A DNA stretch of 64,000 nt from Pseudomonas sp. B6002 (GCF_013385985.1 NZ_JACAOY010000035.1:27449-91448); one strand, 5' to 3'. Positions 8,692-17,900 are shown, counted from the first letter of the stretch. The notes: generated by a model from the letters alone, not told the origin. Numbers and translations: made by a program.

Positions 8692-9807
8692 ATGATGAAC
8701 CTGCACTTCGAAGAGCTGAGCGGCAGCGACGGTGCCCGCCTGGGCATCGCCAGCCTGGACGCTGAAAAATCCCTGAATGCCTTGTCCCTGCCGATGATCC
8801 TGGCGCTGGGCGAACGCCTGGACGCCTGGGCCAAAGACCCCAACATTGTCTGTGTGCTGTTGCGCGGCAATGGCGCCAAGGCGTTTTGCGCCGGTGGCGA
8901 AGTGCGCAGCCTGGCCCTGGCCTGCCGTGAACAGCCTAGTGAAGTGCCGGCGTTGGCCGCACAGTTCTTTGCTGCGGAGTACCGCCTCGACTACCGCTTG
9001 CACACCTACCCCAAGCCCGTGATCTGCTGGGGCCACGGCTACGTGTTGGGCGGTGGCATGGGCTTGTTGCAGAGTGCGGCGGTGCGCATCGTCACGCCGA
9101 CCAGCCGCCTGGCGATGCCGGAGATCAGCATCGGCCTGTACCCGGACGTGGGCGCCAGCTGGTTTCTGTCACGCCTGCCCGGCAAGCTCGGTCTGTTCCT
9201 CGGCCTGACCGGCGCCCATATCAATGGCCGTGATGCCTTGGACCTGGGCCTGGCCGACCGCTTCCTGCGCGATGACCAGCAAGACGAACTGATCGAAGGC
9301 TTGCTGCAACTGAACTGGCAGGAACAGACCGCGATGCAGATCAACAGCCTGCTCAAGGCCCTGGCCCAGGAAGCGGTCGGCCAGCAACCCGAAGCCCAGT
9401 GGCTACCGCGCCGGGCACAGATCGACGAATGGCTGGACGTGGGCGATGTGCGCTGCGCTTGGCGAGCCTTGAGCCTGCTGCGAGATCACGCCGACCCACT
9501 GTTCAAGCGTGCCGGCACCACCTTGAGCGAGGGCTGCCCGCTGACCGCGCACCTGGTGTGGGAACAGATCCAGCGCGCCCGTCACCTGTCGTTATCCCAG
9601 GTGTTCCAGATGGAATACACCTTGAGCCTCAATTGCTGCCGCCATCCGGAATTCGCCGAGGGCGTGCGGGCACGCTTGATCGATAAAGACCAGAAACCTC
9701 ACTGGCATTGGCCGGACATCAACGCGATTCCCGACGCCGTGGTGCACGCGCACTTCCACAAAGCCTGGGAAGGCCGGCACCCACTGGCGGACTTGTCCGA
9801 CGTTTAG
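8692..9807 (+). CDS. Enoyl-CoA hydratase/isomerase family, 3-hydroxyisobutyryl-CoA hydrolase type
   Basis: A 371-residue crotonase-fold protein of the ECH_2 subgroup, whose best known members hydrolyse 3-hydroxyisobutyryl-CoA in valine breakdown. The oxyanion-hole segments are visible: AKAFCAGGEVRSLA near residue 64 and GHGYVLGGGMGLLQSA near residue 120, followed by PEISIGLYPDVGASWFL. The C-terminal third (ECH_2 extension, SLSQVFQMEYTLS...) distinguishes it from short enoyl-CoA hydratases. Two ATGs are adjacent; the GAGG box fits the second (8695) slightly better. It overlaps the convergent lipoprotein gene by four bases. No other valine-pathway gene is nearby, so the exact substrate is inferred from the family. 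Confidence 0.85.
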   Translation: MMNLHFEELSGSDGARLGIASLDAEKSLNALSLPMILALGERLDAWAKDPNIVCVLLRGNGAKAFCAGGEVRSLALACREQPSEVPALAAQFFAAEYRLDYRLHTYPKPVICWGHGYVLGGGMGLLQSAAVRIVTPTSRLAMPEISIGLYPDVGASWFLSRLPGKLGLFLGLTGAHINGRDALDLGLADRFLRDDQQDELIEGLLQLNWQEQTAMQINSLLKALAQEAVGQQPEAQWLPRRAQIDEWLDVGDVRCAWRALSLLRDHADPLFKRAGTTLSEGCPLTAHLVWEQIQRARHLSLSQVFQMEYTLSLNCCRHPEFAEGVRARLIDKDQKPHWHWPDINAIPDAVVHAHFHKAWEGRHPLADLSDV

Positions 9808-10166
9808 CGGCCTCCATGCCCGCCATGGCCGCCATGCCCACCGCCGCCGTTGTGACCACCGCCATTGCCCCAACGGTTGCCCCAGCCCTGGTTCGGGTAG
9901 GGTCGGTAATCGGGCCGAGGGTAATAGCGCGGTGCCGGTTGGTAGTAGCGCGGTGCCGAGTAATAGCGCGGTTGCGGCGCGTAGTAACGCGGCGCCGGGT
10001 AGTAACTGCGCCCGTATTGATACGCCGTGCCGCCGCCGTAGTAATACGCCGGCGCCGGTGCGGTGTAGACCTCGGAACGGTAATAGCTCTGCCCGCCCTC
10101 GTAATAGGGCACACAGGCAGAAAGGGTTAGACCGAGTAAAGCGCTGAGAAGCAATCGTCGATACAT
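9804..10166 (-). CDS. Small Tyr/Pro/Gly-rich lipoprotein
   Basis: 120 residues with a type II signal peptide (MYRRLLLSALLGLTLSAC), so Cys18 is likely lipidated. The mature part is low-complexity: repeated RYY-P-A/Q units (PAPRYYAPQPRYYSAPRYYQ) followed by a Gly/His tail (GGHNGGGGHGGHGGHGG). An AGGAGG box lies just before the ATG. No enzymatic domain; the composition suggests an envelope-anchored flexible or metal-binding tail, which is a guess from the His/Gly content. Its stop overlaps the stop of the convergent crotonase gene. Confidence 0.8.
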   Translation of the reverse strand: MYRRLLLSALLGLTLSACVPYYEGGQSYYRSEVYTAPAPAYYYGGGTAYQYGRSYYPAPRYYAPQPRYYSAPRYYQPAPRYYPRPDYRPYPNQGWGNRWGNGGGHNGGGGHGGHGGHGGR

Positions 10167-10285
10167 GGCGGCCTCCTGGACCGCGGAAGAGCACCTCCAG
10201 CGACGCTGGAGGGCGGCATTCGTCTTTCACTGAATGACGAAATATCTGACATCAAAAACCGAATCTGGTGCGCTTCAGACACAGG

Positions 10286-10302
10286 TTGAAACATCTGTTT
10301 CA
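10286..10302. promoter_or_regulatory. Inverted repeat TGAAAC-N4-GTTTCA
   Basis: Perfect 6-bp arms at 10287-10292 and 10297-10302, with an overlapping second inverted repeat GTTTC-AGAC-GAAAC at 10297-10310. It lies in the intergenic region between the divergent lipoprotein gene and the guanidine operon. Possible operator; the cognate regulator is unknown. Confidence 0.3.
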
Positions 10303-10415
10303 GACGAAACGGATGCTTCAACTCAGTGCGTCAGCGCACCAGCACAACGCACCAGCCTGCCCTGCCTGTTCTCGTGTATCGCGCAAACCCGCGATCTACA
10401 GGCGCGCCTGCCACT

Positions 10416-10430
10416 TGGCACGACTCTCGC
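10416..10430 (+). promoter_or_regulatory. Candidate sigma-54 promoter of the guanidine operon
   Basis: TGGCAC-N5-TCGC matches the -24/-12 consensus TGGCAC-N5-TTGC except for one base, with correct spacing. Transcription would start near 10441, giving a leader that begins about 48 bases before the riboswitch. Two direct GCACCA motifs (10336-10341 and 10349-10354), which match an NtrC half-site, lie about 90-105 bases upstream of that point. Nitrogen-controlled transcription would suit a guanidine-nitrogen operon, but this is inference from short motifs. Confidence 0.35.
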
Positions 10431-10488
10431 TTTGCCTCTGGCGTGCAGGATTGAAAACAGGTTCGCGGCACCACAATTTGCAATGGCC

Positions 10489-10582
10489 GACTAGGGTTCC
10501 GGCTCGCCAAAAGCGAGTGGCTGGTCCGAGAGTTGGCGACCTCCAGTTGAGGTTACACGGCGGGATAAAAGCCCGGGAGACA
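10489..10582 (+). ncRNA. Guanidine-I riboswitch (ykkC class, subtype 1)
   Basis: The conserved ykkC blocks are present in order: CTAGGGTTCCG at 10491, CTGGTCCGAGAG at 10521, then ACACGGCGGGATAAAAGCCC from 10555 running into GGGAGA. Between the second and third blocks is a variable hairpin with stem ACCTC/GAGGT (10539-10543 with 10549-10553). The class binds guanidinium and activates downstream genes. Here it precedes a guanidine-type ABC importer and carboxylase, as expected. No intrinsic terminator with a U-run lies between the aptamer and the start codon, so control of translation is more likely: CTCCAGTTGA at 10541-10550 inside the aptamer is the exact complement of TCAACTGGAG at 10625-10634, which contains the Shine-Dalgarno GGAG of the first gene. 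Confidence 0.93.
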
Positions 10583-10641
10583 AGTCACCGTTCACGGTGC
10601 CGCGTTGCTCCTGCTCGCCCTTGATCAACTGGAGAAGCCCC

Positions 10642-11709
10642 ATGCCCTCACTGCGTTTACCCGCCTTGCTCGCCGCCGCGTTTGCCGCCGTGCTGAGTGT
10701 CCAAACCCAAGCCGCCGCCAAAGACCACTTCAGCGTGTGCTGGACCATCTACGCCGGTTGGATGCCGTGGGAGTATGCCGGCAGCCAGGGCATCCTCGAC
10801 AAGTGGGCCAAGAAGTACGGCATCAAGATCGACATGGTGCAGCTCAATGACTATGTCGAGTCCATCAACCAGTACACCGCCGGCCAGTTCGACGGCTGCA
10901 CCATGACCAACATGGATGCGCTGACCATTCCCGCCGCAGGCGGTGTGGACAGCACCGCGCTGGTAGTCAGTGACTTTTCCAACGGCAACGATGGCGTGGT
11001 GATCAAGGGCACCGGCAAGACCGTGGCCGACCTCAAGGGCATGAACGTCAACCTGGTGGAGCTCTCCGTGTCCCACTACCTGCTGGCCCGCGCCCTGGAG
11101 TCGGCTGACCTCACGGAAAAAGACCTGAAGGTGGTCAACACCTCCGACGCCGACATTGCCGCCGCCTTCAATACCGATCAGGTGCAAGCCGTGACCACCT
11201 GGAACCCGATGCTCTCCGAGATCAAGGCCAAGCCCGGTGTCACCCAGGTGTTCGACTCCAGCAAAGTGCCTGGCGAAATCATGGACATGATGGTGGTCAA
11301 CACCCAGGTCCTGAAGGACAACCCGGCCCTGGGCAAGGCCCTCACCGGCGCCTGGTTTGAAACCGTCGCGCTGATGAACGCCAAGGGCGCCGCCAGCACC
11401 GAAGCCCTCGAACATATGGCCAAGGCCTCCGGCACCGACCTCAAAGGGTTCCAGGCACAACTGGACACCACCAAGCTGTTCGCCACGCCCAAGGAAGCCC
11501 TGGCGTTTGCCACCAGCGCGCAACTGCCGGCCACCATGCGCAAGGTCGCCGAGTTCTCGTTTGAGCACGGCCTGCTCGGCGAAGGCGCCAAGGACACCAG
11601 CGCCGTGGGCATGAGCTTTGCCAACGGCGTGACCAGCGGCGACACCGCCAACCTCAAGCTGCATTTCGACCCCCGCTACGTGCAGATGGCCGCCGACGGC
11701 ACGCTGTAA
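10642..11709 (+). CDS. ABC transporter substrate-binding protein, guanidine/urea-carboxylase-associated
   Basis: The 355-residue periplasmic receptor belongs to the NitT/TauT-like group that is annotated as a putative urea transporter beside urea carboxylase; in riboswitch-controlled operons guanidine is the likely ligand. A Sec signal peptide is visible (residues 1-26, ending TQAAA). The mature start DHFSVCWTIYAGWMPWEYA and the DGCTMTNMDAL segment are typical of this group. I chose the ATG at 10642 because GGAG lies 7 bases upstream and a signal peptide starts there; the frame extends further upstream through the leader. It is the first gene of a tightly spaced operon and the direct target of the riboswitch. 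Confidence 0.88.
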   Translation: MPSLRLPALLAAAFAAVLSVQTQAAAKDHFSVCWTIYAGWMPWEYAGSQGILDKWAKKYGIKIDMVQLNDYVESINQYTAGQFDGCTMTNMDALTIPAAGGVDSTALVVSDFSNGNDGVVIKGTGKTVADLKGMNVNLVELSVSHYLLARALESADLTEKDLKVVNTSDADIAAAFNTDQVQAVTTWNPMLSEIKAKPGVTQVFDSSKVPGEIMDMMVVNTQVLKDNPALGKALTGAWFETVALMNAKGAASTEALEHMAKASGTDLKGFQAQLDTTKLFATPKEALAFATSAQLPATMRKVAEFSFEHGLLGEGAKDTSAVGMSFANGVTSGDTANLKLHFDPRYVQMAADGTL

Positions 11710-11721
11710 GAGGACCCGGCC

Positions 11722-12537
11722 ATGCGCCTGATCAACCGTCACCCGGAACGCTCCAGCCGCCTGTTGTTGGTGCTGCTGCCGTTCGCCCTGCTGCTGTTCG
11801 CCTACTTCGTGGGCTCGGCCGAGCGACTGGCGGACAACCCCAACGACAAGCTGCTGCCCAGCGCCGTGCAAATGGGCGACGCCATAAAACGCCTGGCATT
11901 CAGTGCCGACGCGCGCACCGGTGAATACGTGCTGTGGCAAGACAGCGCGTCAAGCCTGCGCCGCCTGGGCATTGGCCTGGGCATCAGCGCCCTCGCTGGC
12001 CTGTGCCTGGGCATCGCGGCCGGCACCTTGCCGCTGTTCGGCGCGCCGCTGTCACCGTTGCTGACGGTGCTGTCGATGGTGCCGCCGCTGGCGATCCTGC
12101 CGATTCTATTCATCGTGTTCGGGCTGGGGGAGTTGTCCAAAGTGATGCTGATCGTGATCGGCATCACCCCGGCGCTGGCCCGCGACCTGGAACAACGTGC
12201 ACGGGAAATTCCCGTCGAGCTGCTGGTGAAAGCGCAGACACTCGGTGCCTCCACCTGGACCCTGATGCTGCGCGTGGTCTTGCCACAACTGCTGCCACGC
12301 CTGCTGATCTCGCTGCGGCTGATGCTGGGCTCGGCGTGGTTGTTCCTGATTGCGGCCGAGGCCATCGCTTCCACCGACGGTTTGGGCTACCGGATCTTCC
12401 TGGTGCGCCGCTACCTGGCGATGGACGTGATCTTGCCCTACGTGGTGTGGATCACCCTGCTCGCCTGGGTGATGGACTGGGGCCTCAAGGCCCTGACCCG
12501 ACGTGCGTTCCCCTGGTACGAAGGAGCGCGCTCATGA
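11722..12537 (+). CDS. ABC transporter permease, guanidine-type importer
   Basis: An inner-membrane permease of 271 residues. One N-terminal membrane segment (LLLVLLPFALLLFAYFVG) is followed by the BPD_transp_1 region with about five more segments. The EAA loop that contacts the ATPase is visible around LLVKAQTLGASTWTLMLRVVLPQLLPRLL. It starts 12 bases after the receptor gene behind a GAGGA box and overlaps the next gene by ATGA. Confidence 0.9.
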   Translation: MRLINRHPERSSRLLLVLLPFALLLFAYFVGSAERLADNPNDKLLPSAVQMGDAIKRLAFSADARTGEYVLWQDSASSLRRLGIGLGISALAGLCLGIAAGTLPLFGAPLSPLLTVLSMVPPLAILPILFIVFGLGELSKVMLIVIGITPALARDLEQRAREIPVELLVKAQTLGASTWTLMLRVVLPQLLPRLLISLRLMLGSAWLFLIAAEAIASTDGLGYRIFLVRRYLAMDVILPYVVWITLLAWVMDWGLKALTRRAFPWYEGARS

Positions 12538-13298
12538 GCTTTATCAGCGTCAACAATGTGTGGCAGCGCTATGGCGACCAGGTGGTGCTCGAAGGGCTCA
12601 ACCTGCACGTCAACGAAGGCGAGTTCTGCACCTTGGTCGGCACCTCCGGGTGTGGCAAGTCCACCTTCCTGCGCCTGCTGCTGGGCCAGGAAACCGCGAG
12701 CAAGGGCCAGATCCTGCTCGACGGCAACACCCTTGCCGCCGAACCGGACGCCAGCCGTGGCGTGGTGTTCCAGCGCTACTCGGTGTTCCCGCACTTGAGC
12801 GTACTCGACAACGTTGTCCTGGGCCTTGAACTGCCGCGCTCACGCGTCCTCGGGCGGCTATTGGGCAAGGCCAAGAAAGACGCCCGCGAACAGGCCGCCA
12901 TCCTGCTGCAAAAAGTCGGCCTCGGCCATGCGTTCGACAAGTACCCGGCGCAACTCTCCGGCGGCATGCAACAGCGCCTGGCAATCGCACAGGCACTGAT
13001 CATGAAACCCCGCGTCTTGCTGCTGGATGAACCCTTCGGCGCCCTCGACCCGGGCATTCGCAAAGACATGCACCAACTGCTGTTGGAACTGTGGCGCGAA
13101 ACCCGACTGACCGTGTTCATGGTCACCCACGACCTCAGCGAAGGTTTCAGCCTGGGCACCCGCCTGCTGGTATTCGACAAGGTCCGCGTCGACCCGCACG
13201 CCCCCGGCGCCTATGGCGCCCGCATCACCTACGACATCCCTTTGAACAGCGACCGCCGCAATGCGCTCGCCGCTGAACTTGGAGCGACTTCCAAATGA
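12534..13298 (+). CDS. ABC transporter ATP-binding protein, guanidine-type importer
   Basis: The 254-residue ATPase of the importer has Walker A GTSGCGKST near residue 38, the signature LSGGMQQRLAIAQAL, Walker B VLLLDEPFGALDPG and a switch His in FMVTHDLSEG. The start is the ATG in ATGA overlapping the permease stop with GGAG upstream; the frame stays open much further upstream only because of codon bias. It belongs to the nitrate/taurine-type ATPase family. Its stop also overlaps the following gene by ATGA, showing translational coupling along the operon. Confidence 0.93.
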   Translation: MSFISVNNVWQRYGDQVVLEGLNLHVNEGEFCTLVGTSGCGKSTFLRLLLGQETASKGQILLDGNTLAAEPDASRGVVFQRYSVFPHLSVLDNVVLGLELPRSRVLGRLLGKAKKDAREQAAILLQKVGLGHAFDKYPAQLSGGMQQRLAIAQALIMKPRVLLLDEPFGALDPGIRKDMHQLLLELWRETRLTVFMVTHDLSEGFSLGTRLLVFDKVRVDPHAPGAYGARITYDIPLNSDRRNALAAELGATSK

Positions 13299-14020
13299 CC
13301 GAATCCACCCACCTGTTCACCCCCTTCGCCGAGGAAATGCTCCCCGGTGGCGGCCACCGTTCCTTCGTGCTCAAGCGCGGCCAACTGTTGCGCCTTACCG
13401 ACCTGCGCGGTGGCGCCAACGTCAGCCTGACGTTGCTCAACGCCAACGAAAAAACCGAGCGCCTGAACCTGCCCGACAGCCTCAAATGCCAACACACCGC
13501 CAAGCTCACCGCGGGCCACTGCCTGTACTCGGACATGGGCCGCGTACTGGCTGCCATTACCGCCGACACCTGCGGCTGGAGTGACAGCATTGGCGGCGTG
13601 CTGTGCGCCGCCGAAGTCGCCGAAAAGTACGGCAAGGGCCGCTATCAGGAACTGCGCAACGGCTTCTTTCGCAACGGCACCGACAACCTGCTGGTGGAGC
13701 TGGGCAAATGGGGCCTGGGGCTGTCCGACCTGCTGATGACCCTCAACCTGTTCAGTCGCGTCAACGTGGACAGCGAGGGCGGTTTGCATTTCGTGCCGGG
13801 TAATTCCAAGGCCGGCGACTGCATCGAACTCTATGCGCCGATGGACACCCTGGTGGTGCTCACCGCCCTGCAACACCCGATGGACCCCAACCCCGACTAC
13901 GCGCCCCAACCGCTGAAACTCAGTTGGATGAACGCTGACCCCAGTGTCGCCGAACACTGCCGCACCTCGCGCCCGGAAAACGAGCGCGGCTTTATCAACA
14001 CCGACCGTCTGTTCGCCTGA
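13295..14020 (+). CDS. DUF1989 protein, carboxyguanidine deiminase subunit (urea carboxylase-associated)
   Basis: One of the two urea-carboxylase-associated DUF1989 proteins. Established work on guanidine catabolism assigns the pair (CgdA/CgdB) as a carboxyguanidine deiminase that turns the carboxylase product into allophanate. The 241-residue chain contains the family blocks ITADTCGWSDSIGG, NLFSRVNV and AGDCIELYAPMDTLVVL. It overlaps the ATPase gene by ATGA and precedes the second subunit by 9 bases. I do not assign A or B because the lettering cannot be settled from sequence alone. Confidence 0.87.
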   Translation: MTESTHLFTPFAEEMLPGGGHRSFVLKRGQLLRLTDLRGGANVSLTLLNANEKTERLNLPDSLKCQHTAKLTAGHCLYSDMGRVLAAITADTCGWSDSIGGVLCAAEVAEKYGKGRYQELRNGFFRNGTDNLLVELGKWGLGLSDLLMTLNLFSRVNVDSEGGLHFVPGNSKAGDCIELYAPMDTLVVLTALQHPMDPNPDYAPQPLKLSWMNADPSVAEHCRTSRPENERGFINTDRLFA

Positions 14021-14029
14021 GGAGCTGCC

Positions 14030-14665
14030 ATGTCTATCGCACTGAAACAACCGGATGCGGCCGTGTACCGCGCCACCATTCCCGCCGGTGAACCCTGGCT
14101 GATGGAGGTCAAGGCCGGGCAGACCCTGCGCATCCTCGACCTGGAAGGCAACCAGGCCGTCGACACGCTGTTCTACAGCGTCAAGAACCCGCGCGAACGC
14201 TACGACGTGCAACGCACGTTGCGTCGGCAGAACAGCGTGTACCTGGGCACCGGCAGCGTGCTGTATTCCAACCTCGGCCAGCCGATGCTGACCATCGTCG
14301 ACGACACCTGCGGGCGCCACGACACCCTCGGCGGCGCCTGCGCCCAGGAGAGCAACACCGTGCGCTACGCCCTGGAAAAACGCTACATGCACAGCTGCCG
14401 CGACAACTACCTGCGCGCCTGTGCCCACGACGGCCGGCTGGGTAAAGGCGACATCGGGCCGAACATCAATTTCTTCATGAATGTGCCGGTGACGGCCGAC
14501 GGCGGGCTGACCTTCGAAGACGGGATTTCCGCCCCCGGCAAGTACGTCGACCTGCGTGCGGAAATGGACGTGATCGTGCTGATCTCCAACTGCCCGCAAC
14601 TGAACAACCCGTGCAATGCGTACAACCCCACCCCTGCGGAGCTGCTGGTATGGAACAGAGATTAA
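14030..14665 (+). CDS. DUF1989 protein, second carboxyguanidine deiminase subunit
   Basis: 211 residues, paralogous to the gene before it and more strongly conserved in the presumed metal site: [25 protein letters not shown] and [18 protein letters not shown] supply the Cys and His residues typical of DUF1989. A GAGG box lies before the ATG. It should form a heteromeric deiminase with its neighbour. A 28-codon reading frame (14650-14736) overlaps its 3' end. Confidence 0.87.
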   Translation: MSIALKQPDAAVYRATIPAGEPWLMEVKAGQTLRILDLEGNQAVDTLFYSVKNPRERYDVQRTLRRQNSVYLGTGSVLYSNLGQPMLTIVDDTCGRHDTLGGACAQESNTVRYALEKRYMHSCRDNYLRACAHDGRLGKGDIGPNINFFMNVPVTADGGLTFEDGISAPGKYVDLRAEMDVIVLISNCPQLNNPCNAYNPTPAELLVWNRD

Positions 14666-14736
14666 AGCAACTGCGCCAATGGCTGTTCACCCTGTGCCAG
14701 GCCCGCGCCGGGCAGTGCCTTAAAAAACACCGCTAA
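14650..14736 (+). CDS. Possible 28-aa basic small protein
   Basis: An ATG with GGAG about 9 bases upstream opens a 28-codon frame, [19 protein letters not shown]..., overlapping the last codons of the deiminase subunit in another frame and ending just before the REP pair. The peptide would be an amphipathic, basic helix. It could be a real coupled mini-gene or a chance frame; only conservation would tell. Confidence 0.25.
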   Translation: MEQRLKQLRQWLFTLCQARAGQCLKKHR

Positions 14737-14740
14737 CCCT

Positions 14741-14825
14741 TGTAGGAGCCCGGCTTGCCGGCGATGGCGGCCTCAAAGTCGCCGCCTGGTTCAAGGCCCT
14801 CATCGCCGGCAAGCCGGCTCCTACG
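14741..14825. repeat. REP pair (REPIN), GTAGGAGC type
   Basis: The left arm TGTAGGAGCCCGGCTTGCCG and right arm GCCGGCAAGCCGGCTCCTAC are inverted around about 40 bases. It lies between the deiminase and carboxylase genes of the guanidine operon, and could stabilise or shorten the transcript there. Confidence 0.85.
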
Positions 14826-14910
14826 GTGGATCGCGTTCATTCCAGAGATTTGCGCCACGGACGACCTTGGCGCTTGAACCATTTTGCGGGACGGCCCGCA
14901 GGGTTTTGCC

Positions 14911-17900
14911 ATGTTCGAAAAAGTCTTGATCGCCAACCGTGGCGCCATCGCCTGCCGCATCCTGCGCACCTTGCGCGAGCTGCACGTCACAGGCGTCGCC
15001 GTGTATGCCGAAGCCGACGCGGCCAGCCTGCATATCCAGCAGGCCGACGAAGCCTATAGCCTTGGTGAAGGCGCGGCGGCGAACACTTACCTGGCGGTGG
15101 AGAAAATCCTCGCCGCTGCCAAGGCCACGGGTGCCCGGGCAATTCATCCGGGCTACGGGTTTCTTTCGGAAAACGCGGCGTTCGCCGAAGCCTGCGAAAA
15201 CGCCGGCATTGCCTTCATCGGTCCAACACCGGAGCAACTGCGAGTGTTCGGCCTCAAGCACACGGCGCGGGCCTTGGCCAAGAGGCATCAGATCCCGCTG
15301 CTGGAAGGCACCGAACTGCTGGACAGCCTTGAAGCCGCCTTGCTGGCCGCCGACAACGTGGGCTACCCGGTGATGCTCAAGAGCACCGCCGGCGGTGGCG
15401 GGATTGGCATGCGCGTGTGCCGCAGTGCAATGGAATTGAGCGAGTCCTTCGAGGCGGTCAAGCGTCTGGGGCAGAACAACTTCAGCGATGCCGGTGTGTT
15501 TATCGAGAAGTACATCGAGCACGCACGCCACCTGGAAGTGCAGGTATTCGGCGATGGCGCCGGTGAGGTCATTGCCCTTGGCGTGCGCGACTGTTCGGTG
15601 CAGCGGCGCAACCAGAAAGTCCTCGAAGAAACCCCTGCACCGAACTTGCCTGACGGCATGGCAGACGCCTTGTGCGCGGCGGCTATCACCCTGGCAAAAG
15701 CCGTGAACTACCGCAGTGCCGGCACCGTGGAATTTATCTTCGACAGTGCCGACGGACGCTTCTATTTCCTCGAAGTGAACACGCGCCTGCAGGTGGAACA
15801 CGGCGTCACCGAACAGGTGTGGGGCGTGGACCTGGTGCGCTGGATGGTGCAACTGGCGGCGGGAGAAATGCCGCCGCTGAGTGAGTTGGAGTTAACGCCT
15901 CAGGGCCATGCCATTCAGGCGCGCCTGTACGCAGAAGACCCCGGCCGGGATTTCCAGCCCAGCCCTGGCTTGTTGACCCAGGTAGAGTTTCCGGTGGCCG
16001 AGTGTTTGCGAATCGACACTTGGGTCGAGGCCGGTTGCGAGATCCCGCCCTACTTCGATCCGATGATCGCCAAGCTCATCACCTGGGCGCCCACCCGCGA
16101 ACAGGCGCGCCTGGCCCTGCATCAGGCACTCAACGACAGCCAGCTGTACGGCGTGGAAACCAACCGCGACTACCTGCGCCAGATCCTGCTCGCGGCGCCC
16201 TTCGCCAGTGGCCGGCCATGGACACGTTGCCTGGAAGGTTTGGTCTACACCGCCGACACGTTCGAGGTACTCAGCGCCGGTACCCAGACCAGCGTGCAGG
16301 ACTACCCCGGTCGTCTCGGTTACTGGGCCGTGGGCGTGCCGCCATCGGGGCCGATGGACAGCCGTGCACTGCGCCTGGGCAACCGCCTGCTGGGCAACAG
16401 CGAAGGCGCCGCCGCCTTGGAAATTACCATGAGCGGGCCACTGCTGCGCTTCAACTGTGCGGCGGTGGTTGCCGTCACCGGGGCTGAAATCCCGCTGTTG
16501 CTGGATGATCAAGCGGTGCCGATGAACACCGCATTGCTGATCCCGGCCGGGTCGGTGTTGAGCCTCGGCACGATCGCCGGTGCCGGTGCGCGCAGCTACC
16601 TGTGCCTGCGCGGCGGGTTGCAGGTGCCGGACTACCTGGGCAGCAAGAGCACCTTCACCCTCGGGCAGTTTGGTGGGCACGGCGGACGGGCGTTGCGGGC
16701 CGGGGATGTGCTGCACCTGCTGCCGTTGCAGGACACCAGTGCCGGGCAACAGATTGTCCCAGAGCCCTTGCCAGACGTGCGCCGGATCCGGGTGATCTAC
16801 GGCCCACACGGCGCGCCGGAATACTTCCTGCCCGCGTACATCGACACCTTCTTCGCCACTCAATGGGAAGTGCATTTCAACTCCAGCCGCACCGGCGTGC
16901 GGTTGATTGGGCCCAAGCCATTGTGGGCACGCACGGATGGCGGTGAAGCCGGCCTGCACCCGTCGAATATCCATGACAACCCCTACGCCATCGGCGCGGT
17001 GGATTTCACCGGGGACATGCCGGTGATCCTCGGGCCGGATGGCCCAAGCCTGGGCGGCTTCGTGTGCCCGGTCACGGTGATCGAGGCCGACCTCTGGCAA
17101 TTGGGCCAGCTCAAGGCCGGCGATAAAATCCGCTTCGAGCCGGTCGATCTACCCACCGCCCGCCACTTCGCCTTGGAATGGACCACCTGTAGGAGCCGGC
17201 TTGCCGGCGATGACATTCTCAAGGGCGCCATCGCCGGCAAGCCGGGCTCCTACAGGTCTCCTGTGGTGCTCGATAGGGGTGAAGGCAGCACTCGCCTGGT
17301 CGCGCGCCTCGCCGGCGACACGCACCTGCTGCTGGAAATCGGCGCGCCCGAACTGGACCTGGTGCTGCGCTTCCGCGCCCACGCCTTGATGCAAGCGCTG
17401 GAAGCCCGTGCCCTGCATGGCGTGATCGACCTGACGCCCGGCATCCGCTCGCTGCAAATCCACTACCAACCCGAGCAACTGCCCCTGGCCGAGTTGCTCA
17501 CGCTAATCGCCAGCGAATGGACCGCCGTGTGCGCCACGCCAAACCTGCAAGTGCCATCGCGCATCGTGCACCTGCCACTGTCGTGGGACGACCCGGCGTG
17601 CCAGCTGGCCATCGAAAAATACATGACCACCGTGCGCAAGGACGCGCCGTGGTGCCCGAGCAACCTGGAGTTCATCCGCCGCATCAATGACCTGGCCACT
17701 CTCGATGAAGTGCGCCACACGGTGTTCGATGCCAGCTACCTGGTGATGGGCCTGGGCGACGTCTACCTTGGCGCCCCGGTGGCCACGCCGCTGGACCCGC
17801 GTCATCGCCTGGTGACCACCAAGTACAACCCGGCGCGCACCTGGACCGCGGAAAACTCGGTGGGCATCGGCGGCGCTTACTTGTGTGTGTATGGCATGGA

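Noticed and set aside
10586-10599. Hairpin CACCG-TTCA-CGGTG as riboswitch terminator
   Set aside because: No U-run follows it; the stem is short, so transcriptional termination is unlikely.
10657-11940. 427-codon frame antisense to the guanidine importer genes
   Set aside because: Shadow; low-complexity Gly/His/Val composition and no ribosome binding site.
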